Shown: in pieces, positions 20,065-29,522 of the stretch
Layout: each line of letters opens with the position of its first letter
Numbering within the stretch: position 1 is the first letter of the stretch
NCBI RefSeq assembly: GCF_000423865.1
Contig: NZ_AUIU01000014.1
Location: 124,001 to 188,000, forward strand
Reading direction: 5' to 3'
From: Thermodesulfovibrio thiophilus DSM 17215
GTDB taxonomy: Bacteria > Nitrospirota > Thermodesulfovibrionia > Thermodesulfovibrionales > Thermodesulfovibrionaceae
Length of the DNA stretch: 64,000 nucleotides
Notes under the pieces: generated by a model
What the model was told of the DNA's origin: nothing
The model's input: only the letters and a program-made list of their open reading frames with translations
Databases searched by the model: none
Program-made: the position numbers and the translations under genes

Positions 20065-20587
20065 TTTCTTTCCAGCCTCTTGAAGTTTCTTTTAATTCCC
20101 TGTATGTTTCCCATTCCTTGTCTCCAAGAGCACTTTTAACCGGATAGTCTTTCCTTAAAGGAAATCCATTCCAATCCTCGGGCATAAGTATTCTTCTAAG
20201 ATCAGGATGCCCTGTAAACATAATTCCAAACATATCAAAACACTCTCTTTCAAACCAGTTTGCTGTTGCCCATAAATCTGTAATCGAGTCTATGCAGCAT
20301 CCTTCCTCTGGTACCTGTGCTTTAACTCTTATTTTATGTTTATATTTAATGGACATGAGGTGATAAACAACATCAAAACGAGGCTCTCTAAAACCAAGAT
20401 AATCAGTTGCAGTAACGTCAACAAGATAGTCAAACTCTAAAGAAGGAGTTTTTTTAAGATATACTAAAATTTCTTTAATTTTTTCTTTTTTAACAGTAAT
20501 TGAATATTCTTCTCTAAAACATGTTAGCCATAAAATTTCTTGAGGAAACTTATCCTTGATCTTTTTCACTATATCTGTTAGATTCAT
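20054..20587 (-). CDS. nuoC: NADH-quinone oxidoreductase-type complex, subunit C (30 kDa)
   Basis: Peripheral-arm scaffold subunit, about 177 residues. Typical stretches are [69 protein letters not shown] start at 20587 because a GGAG sits 8 nt upstream of that ATG. An upstream ATG at 20608 would add seven residues without family similarity. The start lies inside the 3' end of nuoB, about 38 bp before its stop. Confidence 0.94.
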   Translation of the reverse strand: MNLTDIVKKIKDKFPQEILWLTCFREEYSITVKKEKIKEILVYLKKTPSLEFDYLVDVTATDYLGFREPRFDVVYHLMSIKYKHKIRVKAQVPEEGCCIDSITDLWATANWFERECFDMFGIMFTGHPDLRRILMPEDWNGFPLRKDYPVKSALGDKEWETYRELKETSRGWKENEK

Positions 20588-21155
20588 GTTTGCTCCGTTT
20601 AAAATCATTATCTATTAAACATATAGTTGATTGACTGCCCTTTTTAATGTATGACTCATTTTTAATTTTTTCCTGTAATTTTAGTATTCCCTGAATTAAT
20701 GCTTCAGGCCTTGGGGGACATCCGGGAATATATACATCGACAGGTAAAATTTCATCTACTCCCTGAGCAGTGCTATAGGTATTAAAAATTCCTCCGCTAC
20801 AGGCACAGCTTCCCATTGCAATTACATATCTGGGTTCAGGCATTTGATGATAAAGATTTACTACTACCGGAGCCATTTTTTTTGTGACAGTTCCAGCCAC
20901 AATCATAACATCTGCCTGTCTTGGCGTTGCTCGCATTATAATCCCAAATCTGTCAAGGTCATAATGAGATGCTGCAGCTGCCATCATCTCTATAGCGCAA
21001 CATGCAAGACCGAAGGTAAGAGGCCACAGAGAAGACATCCTCCCCCAGCTTGCTATTTTATCAAGCGTTGTTATAATTGTATTCGCTGCTGGAATTACTC
21101 TAATTCCTTCCTCAACTTCAACAGGCTCTGTTACTGTGTCAATAATATGAATCAT
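20550..21155 (-). CDS. nuoB: NADH-quinone oxidoreductase-type complex, subunit B (cluster N2)
   Basis: Carries the N2 [4Fe-4S] cluster next to the quinone site. The tandem cysteines [18 protein letters not shown] and [11 protein letters not shown] are all present. The core is about 150 residues. An extra C-terminal tail of roughly 40 charged residues follows and overlaps nuoC. Start overlaps the nuoA stop by 4 bp. Confidence 0.97.
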   Translation of the reverse strand: MIHIIDTVTEPVEVEEGIRVIPAANTIITTLDKIASWGRMSSLWPLTFGLACCAIEMMAAAASHYDLDRFGIIMRATPRQADVMIVAGTVTKKMAPVVVNLYHQMPEPRYVIAMGSCACSGGIFNTYSTAQGVDEILPVDVYIPGCPPRPEALIQGILKLQEKIKNESYIKKGSQSTICLIDNDFKRSKHESNRYSEKDQG

Positions 21156-21529
21156 TCCTTACTCCAGTTAAAAACATTTTTACCAAGCGCATAAAAATAA
21201 CCAATAAATAAAATAACAATAAAAAGATACATCTCTATCAAAGCATAAAACCCGATTTTTTTATAGGCAATTGCCCATGGATATAGAAAAATTGTTTCTA
21301 CATCAAATATTACAAACACTATTGCTACAATATAAAATTTTAAATTAAATCTTTCCCATGTATCTTCAACTGAAGGAATTCCGCATTCATATGGAGTCAG
21401 CTTTAATGTATAAGGTCTTTTAGGACGAACCAGCTTGCTGATAACAATTATGCTCATACCAATAATAATTGATATAATTATCACTATCAGAACAGGTAAA
21501 TATCTGTGTGTTAAAGCCTCAGAGCCCAT
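21152..21529 (-). CDS. nuoA: NADH-quinone oxidoreductase-type complex, subunit A
   Basis: First gene of the nuo cluster; three-helix membrane subunit of 125 residues. YECGIPS with the conserved Cys in the TM1-2 loop, [26 protein letters not shown] and the C-terminal helix match the family. AAGGTGG precedes the ATG. The cluster order A-B-C-D-H-I-J-K-L-M-N has no nuoE, nuoF or nuoG. Confidence 0.96.
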   Translation of the reverse strand: MGSEALTHRYLPVLIVIIISIIIGMSIIVISKLVRPKRPYTLKLTPYECGIPSVEDTWERFNLKFYIVAIVFVIFDVETIFLYPWAIAYKKIGFYALIEMYLFIVILFIGYFYALGKNVFNWSKE

Positions 21530-21559
21530 TTACCACCTTTATAAAAAATGATAAGGAAT

Positions 21560-21568
21560 ATTATAACA
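21560..21568 (-). promoter_or_regulatory. Extended -10 promoter for the nuo cluster
   Basis: Reading the minus strand, TGTTATAAT is a perfect extended -10 (TATAAT at 21560-21565). It lies 30 bp before the nuoA start and just downstream of the por terminator, so nuo can be transcribed independently of por. No good -35 is visible, as expected for an extended -10. Confidence 0.6.
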
Positions 21569-21579
21569 AAAATAAATAG

Positions 21580-21617
21580 AAAAAAAAATGGCTCTCTGCA
21601 ACAAAAAACAGAGAGCC
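21580..21617 (-). terminator. Intrinsic terminator of the por operon
   Basis: A perfect 9-bp stem (minus strand GGCTCTCTG with CAGAGAGCC, at 21609-21617 and 21590-21598) is followed by a run of eight U residues (21581-21588). It lies 12 bp after the porB stop and separates por from nuo. Confidence 0.9.
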
Positions 21618-21628
21618 AGAAAGATTGT

Positions 21629-22585
21629 TTATTTGGTTTCTTCTTTTGGAGCAAACATCTCTTCTTCTTTAAGAAGCTTTTCCCAATTATTATCAATCAT
21701 CTGCTGAAGTTGTTCAACAAGTTTTTCTTTGCCCGGTTCAAAAAGATGTCTAAATCTTCCCTGAGCCTTCAGAAACTCTGTTATAGGTTTTTTCTCTCTA
21801 GGTTTGAATGTAACTTTTGTTACTCCATTTTCAACTTCATAAAGTGGCCAGAAACAGGTCTCAACAGCAAGTCTACTTAATAGAATTGCATCATCTGTTC
21901 TTGTTCTCCAACCACGATTGCATGGTGTAAAAACATTTATGAATTTTGGACCTTCAATTTCAAGAGCTTTTCTTACTTTTTTCATTAAATCTGGCCAGTG
22001 ACTTGGAGAAGCCTGTGCAACATATGGAATCCCATGTGCTGCCATAATTTTTGTTAAATCCTTTCTCTGCTGAGGTTTCCCCGGAATAACCGCACCTGCA
22101 GGGCAGGTTGTTGTATCAGCAAAAGTCGGTGTTGCACCTGAACGTTGAATTCCAGTGTTCATATAAGCTTCATTGTCATAACAAACATAAAGCATATTAT
22201 GCCATCTTTCCATTGCTCCAGAAAGACTCTGAAAACCTATATCATATGTTCCACCATCACCTGAAATTGCTATAAATTTTATATCTTTATCAATTCTACC
22301 CTGTTTTTTTAGTGCTCTATACATTGTCTCAACTCCAGAAAGTGTGGCTGCAGCATTTTCAAAGGCATTATGAATCCAGGGAGTTTTCCATGCTGTATAT
22401 GTTGATATACAGGAAGAAACCTCAAGACAACCTGTAGCTGATGCTGCAATAACCGGATAATCACAGGCTGCGAGAAGTACCATCTTTACAACAGTTGGTG
22501 CTGCACATCCTGCACATAACCTGTGTCCTGAAGTAAATCTTAATTCTTTTTTCGATAATTCTTTAAGATTTAAAGGTGTTGTCAT
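21629..22585 (-). CDS. porB: Pyruvate:ferredoxin oxidoreductase, beta subunit
   Basis: Thiamine-diphosphate-binding subunit of the four-subunit enzyme that oxidises pyruvate to acetyl-CoA and reduces ferredoxin (or runs in reverse). The 318 residues contain LCAGCAAP near residue 24, contributing cluster cysteines, and the TPP motif GDGGTYDIGFQSLSGAMERW...YDNEAYMNTG near residue 108. PASPSHWPDLM-like and TPCNRGWR segments follow. It starts 1 bp after porA. Another 2-oxoacid specificity is possible but the subunit pattern favours pyruvate. Confidence 0.93.
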   Translation of the reverse strand: MTTPLNLKELSKKELRFTSGHRLCAGCAAPTVVKMVLLAACDYPVIAASATGCLEVSSCISTYTAWKTPWIHNAFENAAATLSGVETMYRALKKQGRIDKDIKFIAISGDGGTYDIGFQSLSGAMERWHNMLYVCYDNEAYMNTGIQRSGATPTFADTTTCPAGAVIPGKPQQRKDLTKIMAAHGIPYVAQASPSHWPDLMKKVRKALEIEGPKFINVFTPCNRGWRTRTDDAILLSRLAVETCFWPLYEVENGVTKVTFKPREKKPITEFLKAQGRFRHLFEPGKEKLVEQLQQMIDNNWEKLLKEEEMFAPKEETK

Positions 22586-22586
22586 A

Positions 22587-23768
22587 TTACTCCCTCACTC
22601 CAATATATTCTTTAAAGCTTTTTACTTTACCAGTATCTGCAATCTGAATTAATTCATCAATAACTTCCGCTGCATGCTCTGGCATATAATCTCTTCCACC
22701 AAGTCCGTAAATTCTATTAATCACTAAAGGCCTTTTACTGTGGTTACAAAGACTTGTTGCTATGTCAAGGTAAAGAGGGCCAAAAGAACCTCCAAAAGCA
22801 TCAGCTCTGTCAAGAACACAAACTGCTTTCAAATGTTTCAGAGCATTCCCGATCTGTTCATAAGGAAACGGTCTGAAAAGTCTTGGTTTCAGTAATCCAA
22901 CCTTAACTCCTTTATCTCTGTATTCATCTATAACATCCTTAGTTGTTCCTGCTGCAGAATTTAAAATAACAATTCCAATCTCTGCATCATCAAGTCTGTA
23001 TGATTCAAAAAGTTCGTATTTTCTACCTGATATCTTTTCAAAATCCTTTGCTATGGATAAAACAACATCAGGAACTTTTTTATAAACTTCTGAATGTGCT
23101 TTACGCACTTCCATATAGAGATCTGTTAAAACCAGTGGACCATAACTTTTTGGATGATCAATATCAAGAAGAGGATAAAGAGGTTTATACTCACCAATAA
23201 ATTTTTTCACAACTTCATCGTTAAGATACTCAATTCTCTCTATAGAATGACTTATTATAAAGCCATCATAACAGACCATTACAGGAAGTCTTATATCCAT
23301 GTGCTCAGCAATTCTGAATGCCTGAATTGTATTGTCATATGCTTCCTGGGCATTTTCACTCCATAGTTGAATCCATCCACTGTCTCTTGCCCCCATTGCA
23401 TCAGAATGATCACAGTGTATGTTTATCGGTGCTGAAATAGCTCTATTTACAACAGGCATAATAATTGGTAATCTTAATCCTGAAGCGATAAACAAAATCT
23501 CCCACATTAATGCAAGTCCCTGAGACGATGTTGCTGTAGCAACTCTTCCACCTGCAGCTGCAGCACCAACGCAGGCACTTAAAGCAGAATGTTCACTTTC
23601 AACAAGAATGAGCTCGGTTTTAACCTGCCCATTTGAAACAAACGCTGCAAACCTCTGCATTAATTCAGTTTGAGGAGTGATTGGATAGGCTGCACATACA
23701 TCAGGTTCTGCCTGGCGAAAAGCATTTGCCACGGCCTCATTTCCTGTAACTGCCACAATTTTTGTCAT
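22587..23768 (-). CDS. porA: Pyruvate:ferredoxin oxidoreductase, alpha subunit
   Basis: The 393-residue alpha subunit. It has AVTGNEAVANAFRQAEPDVCAAYPITPQTELMQ at the N terminus and ATSSQGLALMWEILFIASGLRLP, both standard for this family. MVCYDGF and the C-terminal transketolase-like VCVLDRADAFGGSFGPLY are also present. It is overlapped by the delta-subunit stop by 1 bp, and the gene order gamma-delta-alpha-beta matches known POR operons. Confidence 0.95.
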   Translation of the reverse strand: MTKIVAVTGNEAVANAFRQAEPDVCAAYPITPQTELMQRFAAFVSNGQVKTELILVESEHSALSACVGAAAAGGRVATATSSQGLALMWEILFIASGLRLPIIMPVVNRAISAPINIHCDHSDAMGARDSGWIQLWSENAQEAYDNTIQAFRIAEHMDIRLPVMVCYDGFIISHSIERIEYLNDEVVKKFIGEYKPLYPLLDIDHPKSYGPLVLTDLYMEVRKAHSEVYKKVPDVVLSIAKDFEKISGRKYELFESYRLDDAEIGIVILNSAAGTTKDVIDEYRDKGVKVGLLKPRLFRPFPYEQIGNALKHLKAVCVLDRADAFGGSFGPLYLDIATSLCNHSKRPLVINRIYGLGGRDYMPEHAAEVIDELIQIADTGKVKSFKEYIGVRE

Positions 23769-24055
23769 TATTTTACCTCCTCTTCCATTACAATTGCTTT
23801 GTTACCTTTTTTACCTGGACACTCTAAAGCACAGATTCCACATCCTTTACAGTAGTCAAAATCAAAATCCTGTCTTTTGCCATCTTGAACTTTCACAGCA
23901 TTATCAGGACAGTAAAGCCAGCAATTCAAGCACTGAATGCAGTTTTCCTCTATCCATCTTGGTTTATATGCTCTCCATGAACCGGTTTTAAATTTTAAAG
24001 CTGAACCAGGCTCAAGAATAACCATTCCTGGTGGTATTTGTTTCCATCCTATCAT
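23768..24055 (-). CDS. porD: Pyruvate:ferredoxin oxidoreductase, delta (ferredoxin-like) subunit
   Basis: A 95-residue ferredoxin-type subunit with two [4Fe-4S] motifs, CIQCLNCWLYCPDNA and CKGCGICALECPGK, passing electrons from the TPP site to external ferredoxin. The start overlaps the gamma-subunit stop by 4 bp. Confidence 0.95.
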   Translation of the reverse strand: MIGWKQIPPGMVILEPGSALKFKTGSWRAYKPRWIEENCIQCLNCWLYCPDNAVKVQDGKRQDFDFDYCKGCGICALECPGKKGNKAIVMEEEVK

Positions 24056-24624
24056 CCTTCCTTCACCTCCTCGTAACCTCTCTTGACAGCAAGAAGGTTA
24101 CCATCAATTATTTTCTGTGAAAACTTTTTGCCAAAACTTTTCTTTACATCCTCAAAAAGAGTCTCAAGCTGAACAAGTCCTGTAGCTCTGTTCAAAGCAC
24201 CTACCATTGGTGAATTGGGCATAGGTCTTCCAAAACATTCAATTGCAATTTTTGTGGCATCAACAACATAAAGTTTTTGGGTTGGTTTTAAATTAAGCTT
24301 TTTTCTGAGTTCTCCAGGATCTTTTGATGAATTAATAATAAATATCGTATTATCTTTGGCACCTTCTGTAACATCAATACTTTCAATTAAAGTAGTATCA
24401 ACCACTGCAACCACATCAGGATTTGACACAGGACAATGCATTCTTAATTCCTTTGAGCTTATTCTATTGTATGCTCTAAGTGGTGCTCCTGCTCTTTCTG
24501 GACCGTATTCAGGAAAAGCCTGAACATATCTTCCACCGCTAAGACATGCATCAGCAAATACCTTAGCAGCTGTGACAGTTCCCTGCCCTCCTCTTCCATG
24601 CCATCTAATCTCTACTTTTTCCAT
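24052..24624 (-). CDS. porG: Pyruvate:ferredoxin oxidoreductase, gamma subunit
   Basis: The 190-residue gamma subunit, first gene of the por operon. IRWHGRGGQGTVTAAKVFADA at the N terminus and FPEYGPERAGAPLRAYNRIS are the family signatures. RPMPNSPMVGALNRATGLV lies toward the C terminus. AGAGGTG precedes the ATG. Confidence 0.95.
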   Translation of the reverse strand: MEKVEIRWHGRGGQGTVTAAKVFADACLSGGRYVQAFPEYGPERAGAPLRAYNRISSKELRMHCPVSNPDVVAVVDTTLIESIDVTEGAKDNTIFIINSSKDPGELRKKLNLKPTQKLYVVDATKIAIECFGRPMPNSPMVGALNRATGLVQLETLFEDVKKSFGKKFSQKIIDGNLLAVKRGYEEVKEG

Positions 24625-24701
24625 AAAACACCTCTCAAAAAAGAGTTTTGACTATTTTAGCAAAAAATTTCTGAAATTATAAAGATTTTCCAAGATAAAA
24701 T

Positions 24702-25316
24702 TTATGACTGTGAACTATTATTCCCTTTTATCAAACACTTGTATGATAAATAAATAATTATCAGAATAACTACAAGAATAACTAAAAAACCAACAATATA
24801 TTCCATATACAGCATTCCTGTTTGAACACTTTCCAGAAATTTGCCGCCAAGATATCCAGCAGTAATCATAATAGAGAGAACTACTGCAGAGCCAAATGAG
24901 TCAATAATTAAAAATTTTATCATTGAAACCCTTGTAATTCCTGAAAGTAAAAAAACCTGAGCACGAAAACCTACAAGAAGTCTTCCAAGCAACATTATCA
25001 ATGTGCTGTGTTTTCTAAATTTTTTTTCAAGAATCCTTAACTTGGCAGGAGATAAAATTCTCTCGAATCTAGGGTTAGTTACTATTTTTCTTCCGAATTT
25101 TCTTCCAGCCCAGTAAAGCATAAAATCAGAGATAATAAGCCCTGCATAAGAAATCAATACTGCAGGAACAAGTTGAATAATATCAAGAGAAATCATAACT
25201 CCACATGCAATAAGAATTAAATCTTCAGGAAAGAAGGGCACTCCGATTCCACCAAGAATCAGTAAAAAAAACAAACCAGGATAAGAAAACTGAGATATAA
25301 TTGAATAAGAATCCAT
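24702..25316 (-). CDS. DedA-family inner-membrane protein
   Basis: About 204 residues with four to five hydrophobic segments. FPGLFF-like start, GVPFFPEDLILIACG, the DFMLYWAGRKFGRKI motif and GRLLVGFRAQVFLLSG, in which DedA proteins have the conserved F/GR..P/R pattern. Members act in membrane homeostasis and lipid scrambling. I start at 25316 (MDSYS). The longer in-frame ATG at 25373 would read through the tRNA-Ser gene and is rejected. Confidence 0.88.
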   Translation of the reverse strand: MDSYSIISQFSYPGLFFLLILGGIGVPFFPEDLILIACGVMISLDIIQLVPAVLISYAGLIISDFMLYWAGRKFGRKIVTNPRFERILSPAKLRILEKKFRKHSTLIMLLGRLLVGFRAQVFLLSGITRVSMIKFLIIDSFGSAVVLSIMITAGYLGGKFLESVQTGMLYMEYIVGFLVILVVILIIIYLSYKCLIKGNNSSQS

Positions 25317-25328
25317 TATGTCAGAAAA

Positions 25329-25419
25329 CGGAGAGGCAGGGATTCGAACCCTGGGTGGAGCTTTTGGCCCCACAACCGCTTAGCAGGCGGCTGCCTTCGA
25401 CCGACTCGGCCACCTCTCC
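25329..25419 (-). tRNA. tRNA-Ser (anticodon GCU)
   Basis: Acceptor stem GGAGAGG/CCTCTCC with G73 (at 25329). D arm TGGCCGAGTCGGTCGAAGG, anticodon loop TGCTAA giving GCU, long variable arm (TGTGGGG...CTCCACCC) and T arm GGGTTCGAATCCC. It is 91 nt to the discriminator. CCA is not encoded. It lies just upstream of the DedA gene on the same strand. Confidence 0.97.
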
Positions 25420-25444
25420 AAAGTTTAATTAATAATACCATTCT

Positions 25445-27079
25445 TTACCTGAGTCTTGCAAGATAATCACTCTTAAGCTGGTCTAACATTCTGTTTAATC
25501 TCTCACTATTTCTCTGTGCTTCCTGAAGCAGTTTATTCACTCTTTCATGGTCTCCTGAATTATGTGCTAAGATTATATCCCGTCCAAGGATATGACATGC
25601 TTTATGAATATCCTCAAGCTCTTTAAATCCCGGTAAATCTCTAAATCTCTGTCCCTCTTCTCCATAATACCACTTTCCTACACCACAGGAATGATAATCT
25701 GCAAGTCTTTCAGGATCAAGTTTTTCTATACCTTTTAAATGAGCATTAATTCTGATCATCAGTCGTTCATGGTCTCCTTTAAATATGTCGAAAAGCATCT
25801 CCTGTGTTCTTTTTGTTTTTACTGTTGAAGCAGTATGCCTTAGATCAGAAGATACATGAAGAATTGCATAAGAATCTTTAACTATTGCTTCAGCAAGTTT
25901 TTCTATCTGAGAAGCAATCTTTGCAGATTCTTCAATGTTTCTGGTAACTTCCTCGCTTGCAGCAGATTGTTCCTCAACAGCTGTTGCTATCTGAGTTATC
26001 TGGTCTTTAACCTTTTCAACATAGGAAAGTATTTCCTCCAGAGCATTACCTATACCTTTTACAGATTCTGTTACATCTTTAACCTCTGTTAATTCTTTAT
26101 TCATAGACTTAGCAGTCTCTGCTGTTTCTTTTTGAATCATGTTTATCTTTCCAGAAATTTCATCAGTTGAACGAATTGTTCTCTCTGCAAGCTTGCGCAC
26201 CTCATCAGCAACAACTGCAAATCCTCTTCCCTGCTCTCCTGCCCTTGCCGCCTCTATTGCTGCATTTAAAGCAAGTAGATTCGTCTGATCAGCTATATCT
26301 TTAATAACAGTAACAATCTCTCCAATTTCAGAAGCAGATTTATTAAGTTGGTCTATCATCGTACCAAGTTCATTAGTTGTCTGATAAACATCACTGACCT
26401 TTTTAATAGCATTCTGAGAGACTCTCTGTCCATTTTTTGCGATTTCCATGGCTTCTGTTGCAGTTTCAGATGCTTTTGAAGCATTACTGGCTATATCTGT
26501 TATGGTCTGTGTCATCTCCTCAGCTGCAGTGGCAATCTGATTTGCCTGTTGTGTTTGCTTTTTTGCTCCTTCTATTGTCTCATCTATAACCTTATTGCAT
26601 CTGTCAACTGAATCAGCAAGTTTCTGAGAGTACTCTAAAGCTTTATCTGTAAGATTTATAAATGTCTGTAAAACCTTTTCAATACTCAAAGCAAGTCTAC
26701 CAACAATATCAACTCTGTCCTTAAATCCAACACTAACAGTTAAATCTCCTTCAGCGATTTTTCGTAGTGTTCTTTCAAGAAGATTAATAGGTTTGTGGGT
26801 GAACATGTAAGTTACATAAACTGTTACTGATGCTCCAATAATGCCTAAAAAACCTAGCACAGCAAAAACAAGCTGAAAAGTTCTCACCTCTTTTATTACA
26901 GTTTCTGGAACTTCTTTAGCACCAAAATGAACTGCTGTATTCTGAGCTATTTTTTGAACTCCGTATCCCGTAACAACTAAAGTTGCTATCACTCCAAACG
27001 CGATTGCCAAAGCCAGAGGAATTACCATTTTCCAGCGCAGCTTAATCTTTCTATCCAACTCGTATAAAAATTTTTTCAT
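25445..27079 (-). CDS. Methyl-accepting chemotaxis protein with C-terminal CZB domain
   Basis: A 544-residue chemoreceptor. Two membrane segments (about residues 17-38 and 70-92) enclose only about 30 extracytoplasmic residues, followed by a HAMP domain ([21 protein letters not shown]). The signalling tip is present ([38 protein letters not shown]). The C terminus is a chemoreceptor zinc-binding domain with [17 protein letters not shown], and H residues around KACHILG, the Zn-ligand pattern. With so small a periplasmic loop, sensing is probably through the CZB domain or the membrane. Confidence 0.94.
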   Translation of the reverse strand: MKKFLYELDRKIKLRWKMVIPLALAIAFGVIATLVVTGYGVQKIAQNTAVHFGAKEVPETVIKEVRTFQLVFAVLGFLGIIGASVTVYVTYMFTHKPINLLERTLRKIAEGDLTVSVGFKDRVDIVGRLALSIEKVLQTFINLTDKALEYSQKLADSVDRCNKVIDETIEGAKKQTQQANQIATAAEEMTQTITDIASNASKASETATEAMEIAKNGQRVSQNAIKKVSDVYQTTNELGTMIDQLNKSASEIGEIVTVIKDIADQTNLLALNAAIEAARAGEQGRGFAVVADEVRKLAERTIRSTDEISGKINMIQKETAETAKSMNKELTEVKDVTESVKGIGNALEEILSYVEKVKDQITQIATAVEEQSAASEEVTRNIEESAKIASQIEKLAEAIVKDSYAILHVSSDLRHTASTVKTKRTQEMLFDIFKGDHERLMIRINAHLKGIEKLDPERLADYHSCGVGKWYYGEEGQRFRDLPGFKELEDIHKACHILGRDIILAHNSGDHERVNKLLQEAQRNSERLNRMLDQLKSDYLARLR

Positions 27080-27096
27080 CCCACACCTCCCCCAAA

Positions 27097-28146
27097 TTAT
27101 ACTTTAAATCTGAATGTTATTATGTCTCCATCTTTTACCTCATACTCCTTTCCTTCCAGTCTTAAAACTCCTTTTTGTTTTGCCACAGTAAAATCTCCGT
27201 CTACTGAAATGAAATCATTATAAGATATTACTTCAGCACGAATAAATCCTCGCTGAATATCGGAATGAATCTTGCCTGCTGCCTCTGCGGCTTTAGTTGA
27301 CTTTCTGATGGTCCATGCCCTGACTTCCTTTGGTCCTGCAGTAAAAAAAGATATGTAGTTAAGTATTTCATAAGCTTTTCTTACTATTTTTTTGCTTACA
27401 GGTTCATCTATGCCCATAGCATTTAAAAAATTTGAAATTTCATCATCTGGCAGTTCTATAATTTCATTTTCTAAAGTACCGCATATTAGCAGGAAACCAG
27501 TATTTTTAAATTTTCCAGTATTAAATGAGTCCTCATCAGCATTTATAACCCCAAATGCTGGCTTCAAGCTCAGAAAATTTAAATGTCTTATTTCGCGCAT
27601 TTGTTCCTCTCTGAGTTCAACTGTCCTCAGAACACGGCCATTTTCAAGATGCTCTTTTAAAAATTCTAAAACTTCCATCTCTTTCTCATTTATCTTCTGT
27701 CCCTTCTTTTTTTGTTCGGCCATTCTCTCAATTCTTTTAATAACCAGTTCCAGGTCGAGCATTATAAATTCATACTCAAGTTCATTAAAATCTCTTACAG
27801 GATCAACTGTATTAAACTGGTAAGGAACTGACAAGTCTTCAAATCCTCTTAAAATATATATCAAAGCATCAGCATCCATTATTTGCCCTATAACTTTTGC
27901 ATTGTGAGATGGATTGTCTTTGATTAATCCTGCTGTATCGAAACACTCCACAGTAGCAAAAGTAGTTTTCTTGGGATTTATAAGTTCAGCTATCCTCCTT
28001 AATCGTAAATCATCAACCTGTAACACTCCTTTGTGTACAACATCAGCAGGTGCTGGATAGAGAGATGTCTCAATTTTCTGATGAGTCATAGCATTAAAAA
28101 TAGTTGTTTTGCCTGAGTTAAAAAATCCAGTAAGTGCTATCTTCAT
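27097..28146 (-). CDS. YchF/Obg-like P-loop GTPase/ATPase
   Basis: A 349-residue TRAFAC-class P-loop protein. The Walker A is [15 protein letters not shown] and Switch/Walker B is [10 protein letters not shown]. The central coiled-coil region (residues 135-185) and C-terminal TGS domain ([39 protein letters not shown]) are as in YchF. The P-loop differs from the usual YchF GLPNVGKST, so this may be a paralogue rather than the universal YchF. Overlaps the upstream 87-residue gene by 4 bp. Confidence 0.85.
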   Translation of the reverse strand: MKIALTGFFNSGKTTIFNAMTHQKIETSLYPAPADVVHKGVLQVDDLRLRRIAELINPKKTTFATVECFDTAGLIKDNPSHNAKVIGQIMDADALIYILRGFEDLSVPYQFNTVDPVRDFNELEYEFIMLDLELVIKRIERMAEQKKKGQKINEKEMEVLEFLKEHLENGRVLRTVELREEQMREIRHLNFLSLKPAFGVINADEDSFNTGKFKNTGFLLICGTLENEIIELPDDEISNFLNAMGIDEPVSKKIVRKAYEILNYISFFTAGPKEVRAWTIRKSTKAAEAAGKIHSDIQRGFIRAEVISYNDFISVDGDFTVAKQKGVLRLEGKEYEVKDGDIITFRFKV

Positions 28147-28406
28147 ACTCTGCCTTCCATAAAATTTTTAATAACAACCATAGCCTGATAAAGCCTCTGA
28201 AGTTTCATATTTCTCTTCCTTATTAATAATGGGTCATTGAATGGAAAAGGCTCTCCCCTTATCTGCCTTTCCTTTTTTATCAATACATCGCGAAGTTCTT
28301 TAAGCTCTTTTTCTGGAAATTGTTTTAGAAATAAAGGATTTACTGTAACAAATCCTTCAGCAATGTCAGAAGCAATAGATATTAACGATTTACTCCTTCT
28401 CTCCAT
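28143..28406 (-). CDS. Hypothetical 87-residue basic protein
   Basis: I do not recognise this protein. It is soluble, helical-looking, rich in K, R and E (FPEKELKELRDVLIKKERQIRGEPFPFNDPLLIRKRNMKLQRLYQAM). It overlaps tatC upstream by 17 bp and the YchF-like gene downstream by 4 bp. Co-translation with its neighbours argues that it is expressed. Confidence 0.65.
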   Translation of the reverse strand: MERRSKSLISIASDIAEGFVTVNPLFLKQFPEKELKELRDVLIKKERQIRGEPFPFNDPLLIRKRNMKLQRLYQAMVVIKNFMEGRV

Positions 28407-29181
28407 CTTTTCTTCCTTTTTTATTTATCAATATAGAAGCCCATATTCCGACTTCATAGAGAATTATCATGGGAACAGCCATAAGAGTCTGGTTAAATGC
28501 ATCTGGAGTTGGTGTAATCATTGCCGCTGTTACAAAAGCAAGAATTATTGCTAATTTTCTATATTTCTTTAATGTCTGAGGTGTTATGAAACCCATTCTT
28601 GTAGCGATAACAATAAGCACAGGAAGTTCAAAAACAAGACCAAAGGCAAGAAGAAACTTTAAAAGGAAATCTATATAAAGGCCGACAGAAAGCATTGGCA
28701 TTAAAAAATCGCCAACTTTATAATTGAGCAGAAAATCCATTGCATAAGGAAGAACTATAAAATAGCAAAAAGCAACACCGATCAAAAAAAGTCCTGTTGC
28801 AGTTAAAACAAATGGTAATACATATTTTTTTTCATGCTGATATAGCCCTGGCGAAACAAACTTCCAGAGTTGATGGAAAATTATTGGAATTACAATAATA
28901 AAACCACTTACCAGAGCAATCTTCATGTTCATCCAGAATGCCTCTGCAGGAGCTAAAAAAACAAGCTTAGTATTGTGCAGCTTCTGATCAGTAATAAAAC
29001 TTATACCTTCTTTTAAAGAAAACCTGGGAGTATAATTAAGAGGGAAAAGCAAAAGCTTGAAAAGATCTTCAGAATAACTAAATGTAAATATAAAAGCTAC
29101 TAATAGTGCTCCAAGACATATTACAATCCTCTTTCTGAGTTCTGAAAGATGATTTATTAAAGACATCTTCTGTTCTTCCAT
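28390..29181 (-). CDS. tatC: Twin-arginine translocase subunit TatC
   Basis: Core receptor of the Tat export pathway for folded proteins. It has 263 residues and six membrane helices, with LINHLSELRKRIVICL at the N terminus, the conserved FWMNMKIALVSGFIIVIPIIFHQLWKFVSPGLYQHEKKYV loop and GVAFCYFIVLPYAMDFLL. An in-window substrate candidate is FdhA. It follows the tatA/B gene by 6 bp. Confidence 0.96.
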   Translation of the reverse strand: MEEQKMSLINHLSELRKRIVICLGALLVAFIFTFSYSEDLFKLLLFPLNYTPRFSLKEGISFITDQKLHNTKLVFLAPAEAFWMNMKIALVSGFIIVIPIIFHQLWKFVSPGLYQHEKKYVLPFVLTATGLFLIGVAFCYFIVLPYAMDFLLNYKVGDFLMPMLSVGLYIDFLLKFLLAFGLVFELPVLIVIATRMGFITPQTLKKYRKLAIILAFVTAAMITPTPDAFNQTLMAVPMIILYEVGIWASILINKKGRKDGEKE

Positions 29182-29187
29182 CCATCA

Positions 29188-29508
29188 TTACTCCTTTTTC
29201 TCAATCTCTTTTCTTGCGATGTTTTCAATATGTTTGTCTATTCTTAAATCTGAAAAGGAGGGCATATCTTTGAAAAGCTCGTTTTTTAGTTCAAGTGGAT
29301 TTTTTATGTCCTGCTTAATCTCATCAACTGTATTTTTTACTTCATTGATTTCCTGTTCCATTTCAGACTTTGCACCCTGAAAAGCCTTTTTCAGTTCGTT
29401 TATTGTTTTTCCAAGTGTATAACCAATTTCAGGGAGTCTTTTGGGTCCTACCACTAAAAGGGCTACGATAAAGATTACAATAAGTTCTTGAAAACCCAAA
29501 TCAAACAT
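29188..29508 (-). CDS. Twin-arginine translocase subunit TatA/TatB
   Basis: A 106-residue protein with a short N-terminal membrane helix (ELIVIFIVALLVVGPKRLPEIGYTLGK), the FGP-like hinge, and a long amphipathic helix. The VGPKRLPE motif and length favour TatB, but in species with one such protein it may serve as TatA as well. Upstream of tatC in the same operon. Confidence 0.9.
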   Translation of the reverse strand: MFDLGFQELIVIFIVALLVVGPKRLPEIGYTLGKTINELKKAFQGAKSEMEQEINEVKNTVDEIKQDIKNPLELKNELFKDMPSFSDLRIDKHIENIARKEIEKKE

Positions 29509-29522
29509 GAATTATTATAACA

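Noticed and set aside
25317-25373. N-terminal extension of the DedA protein
   Set aside because: The extra residues are translated from the tRNA-Ser gene.
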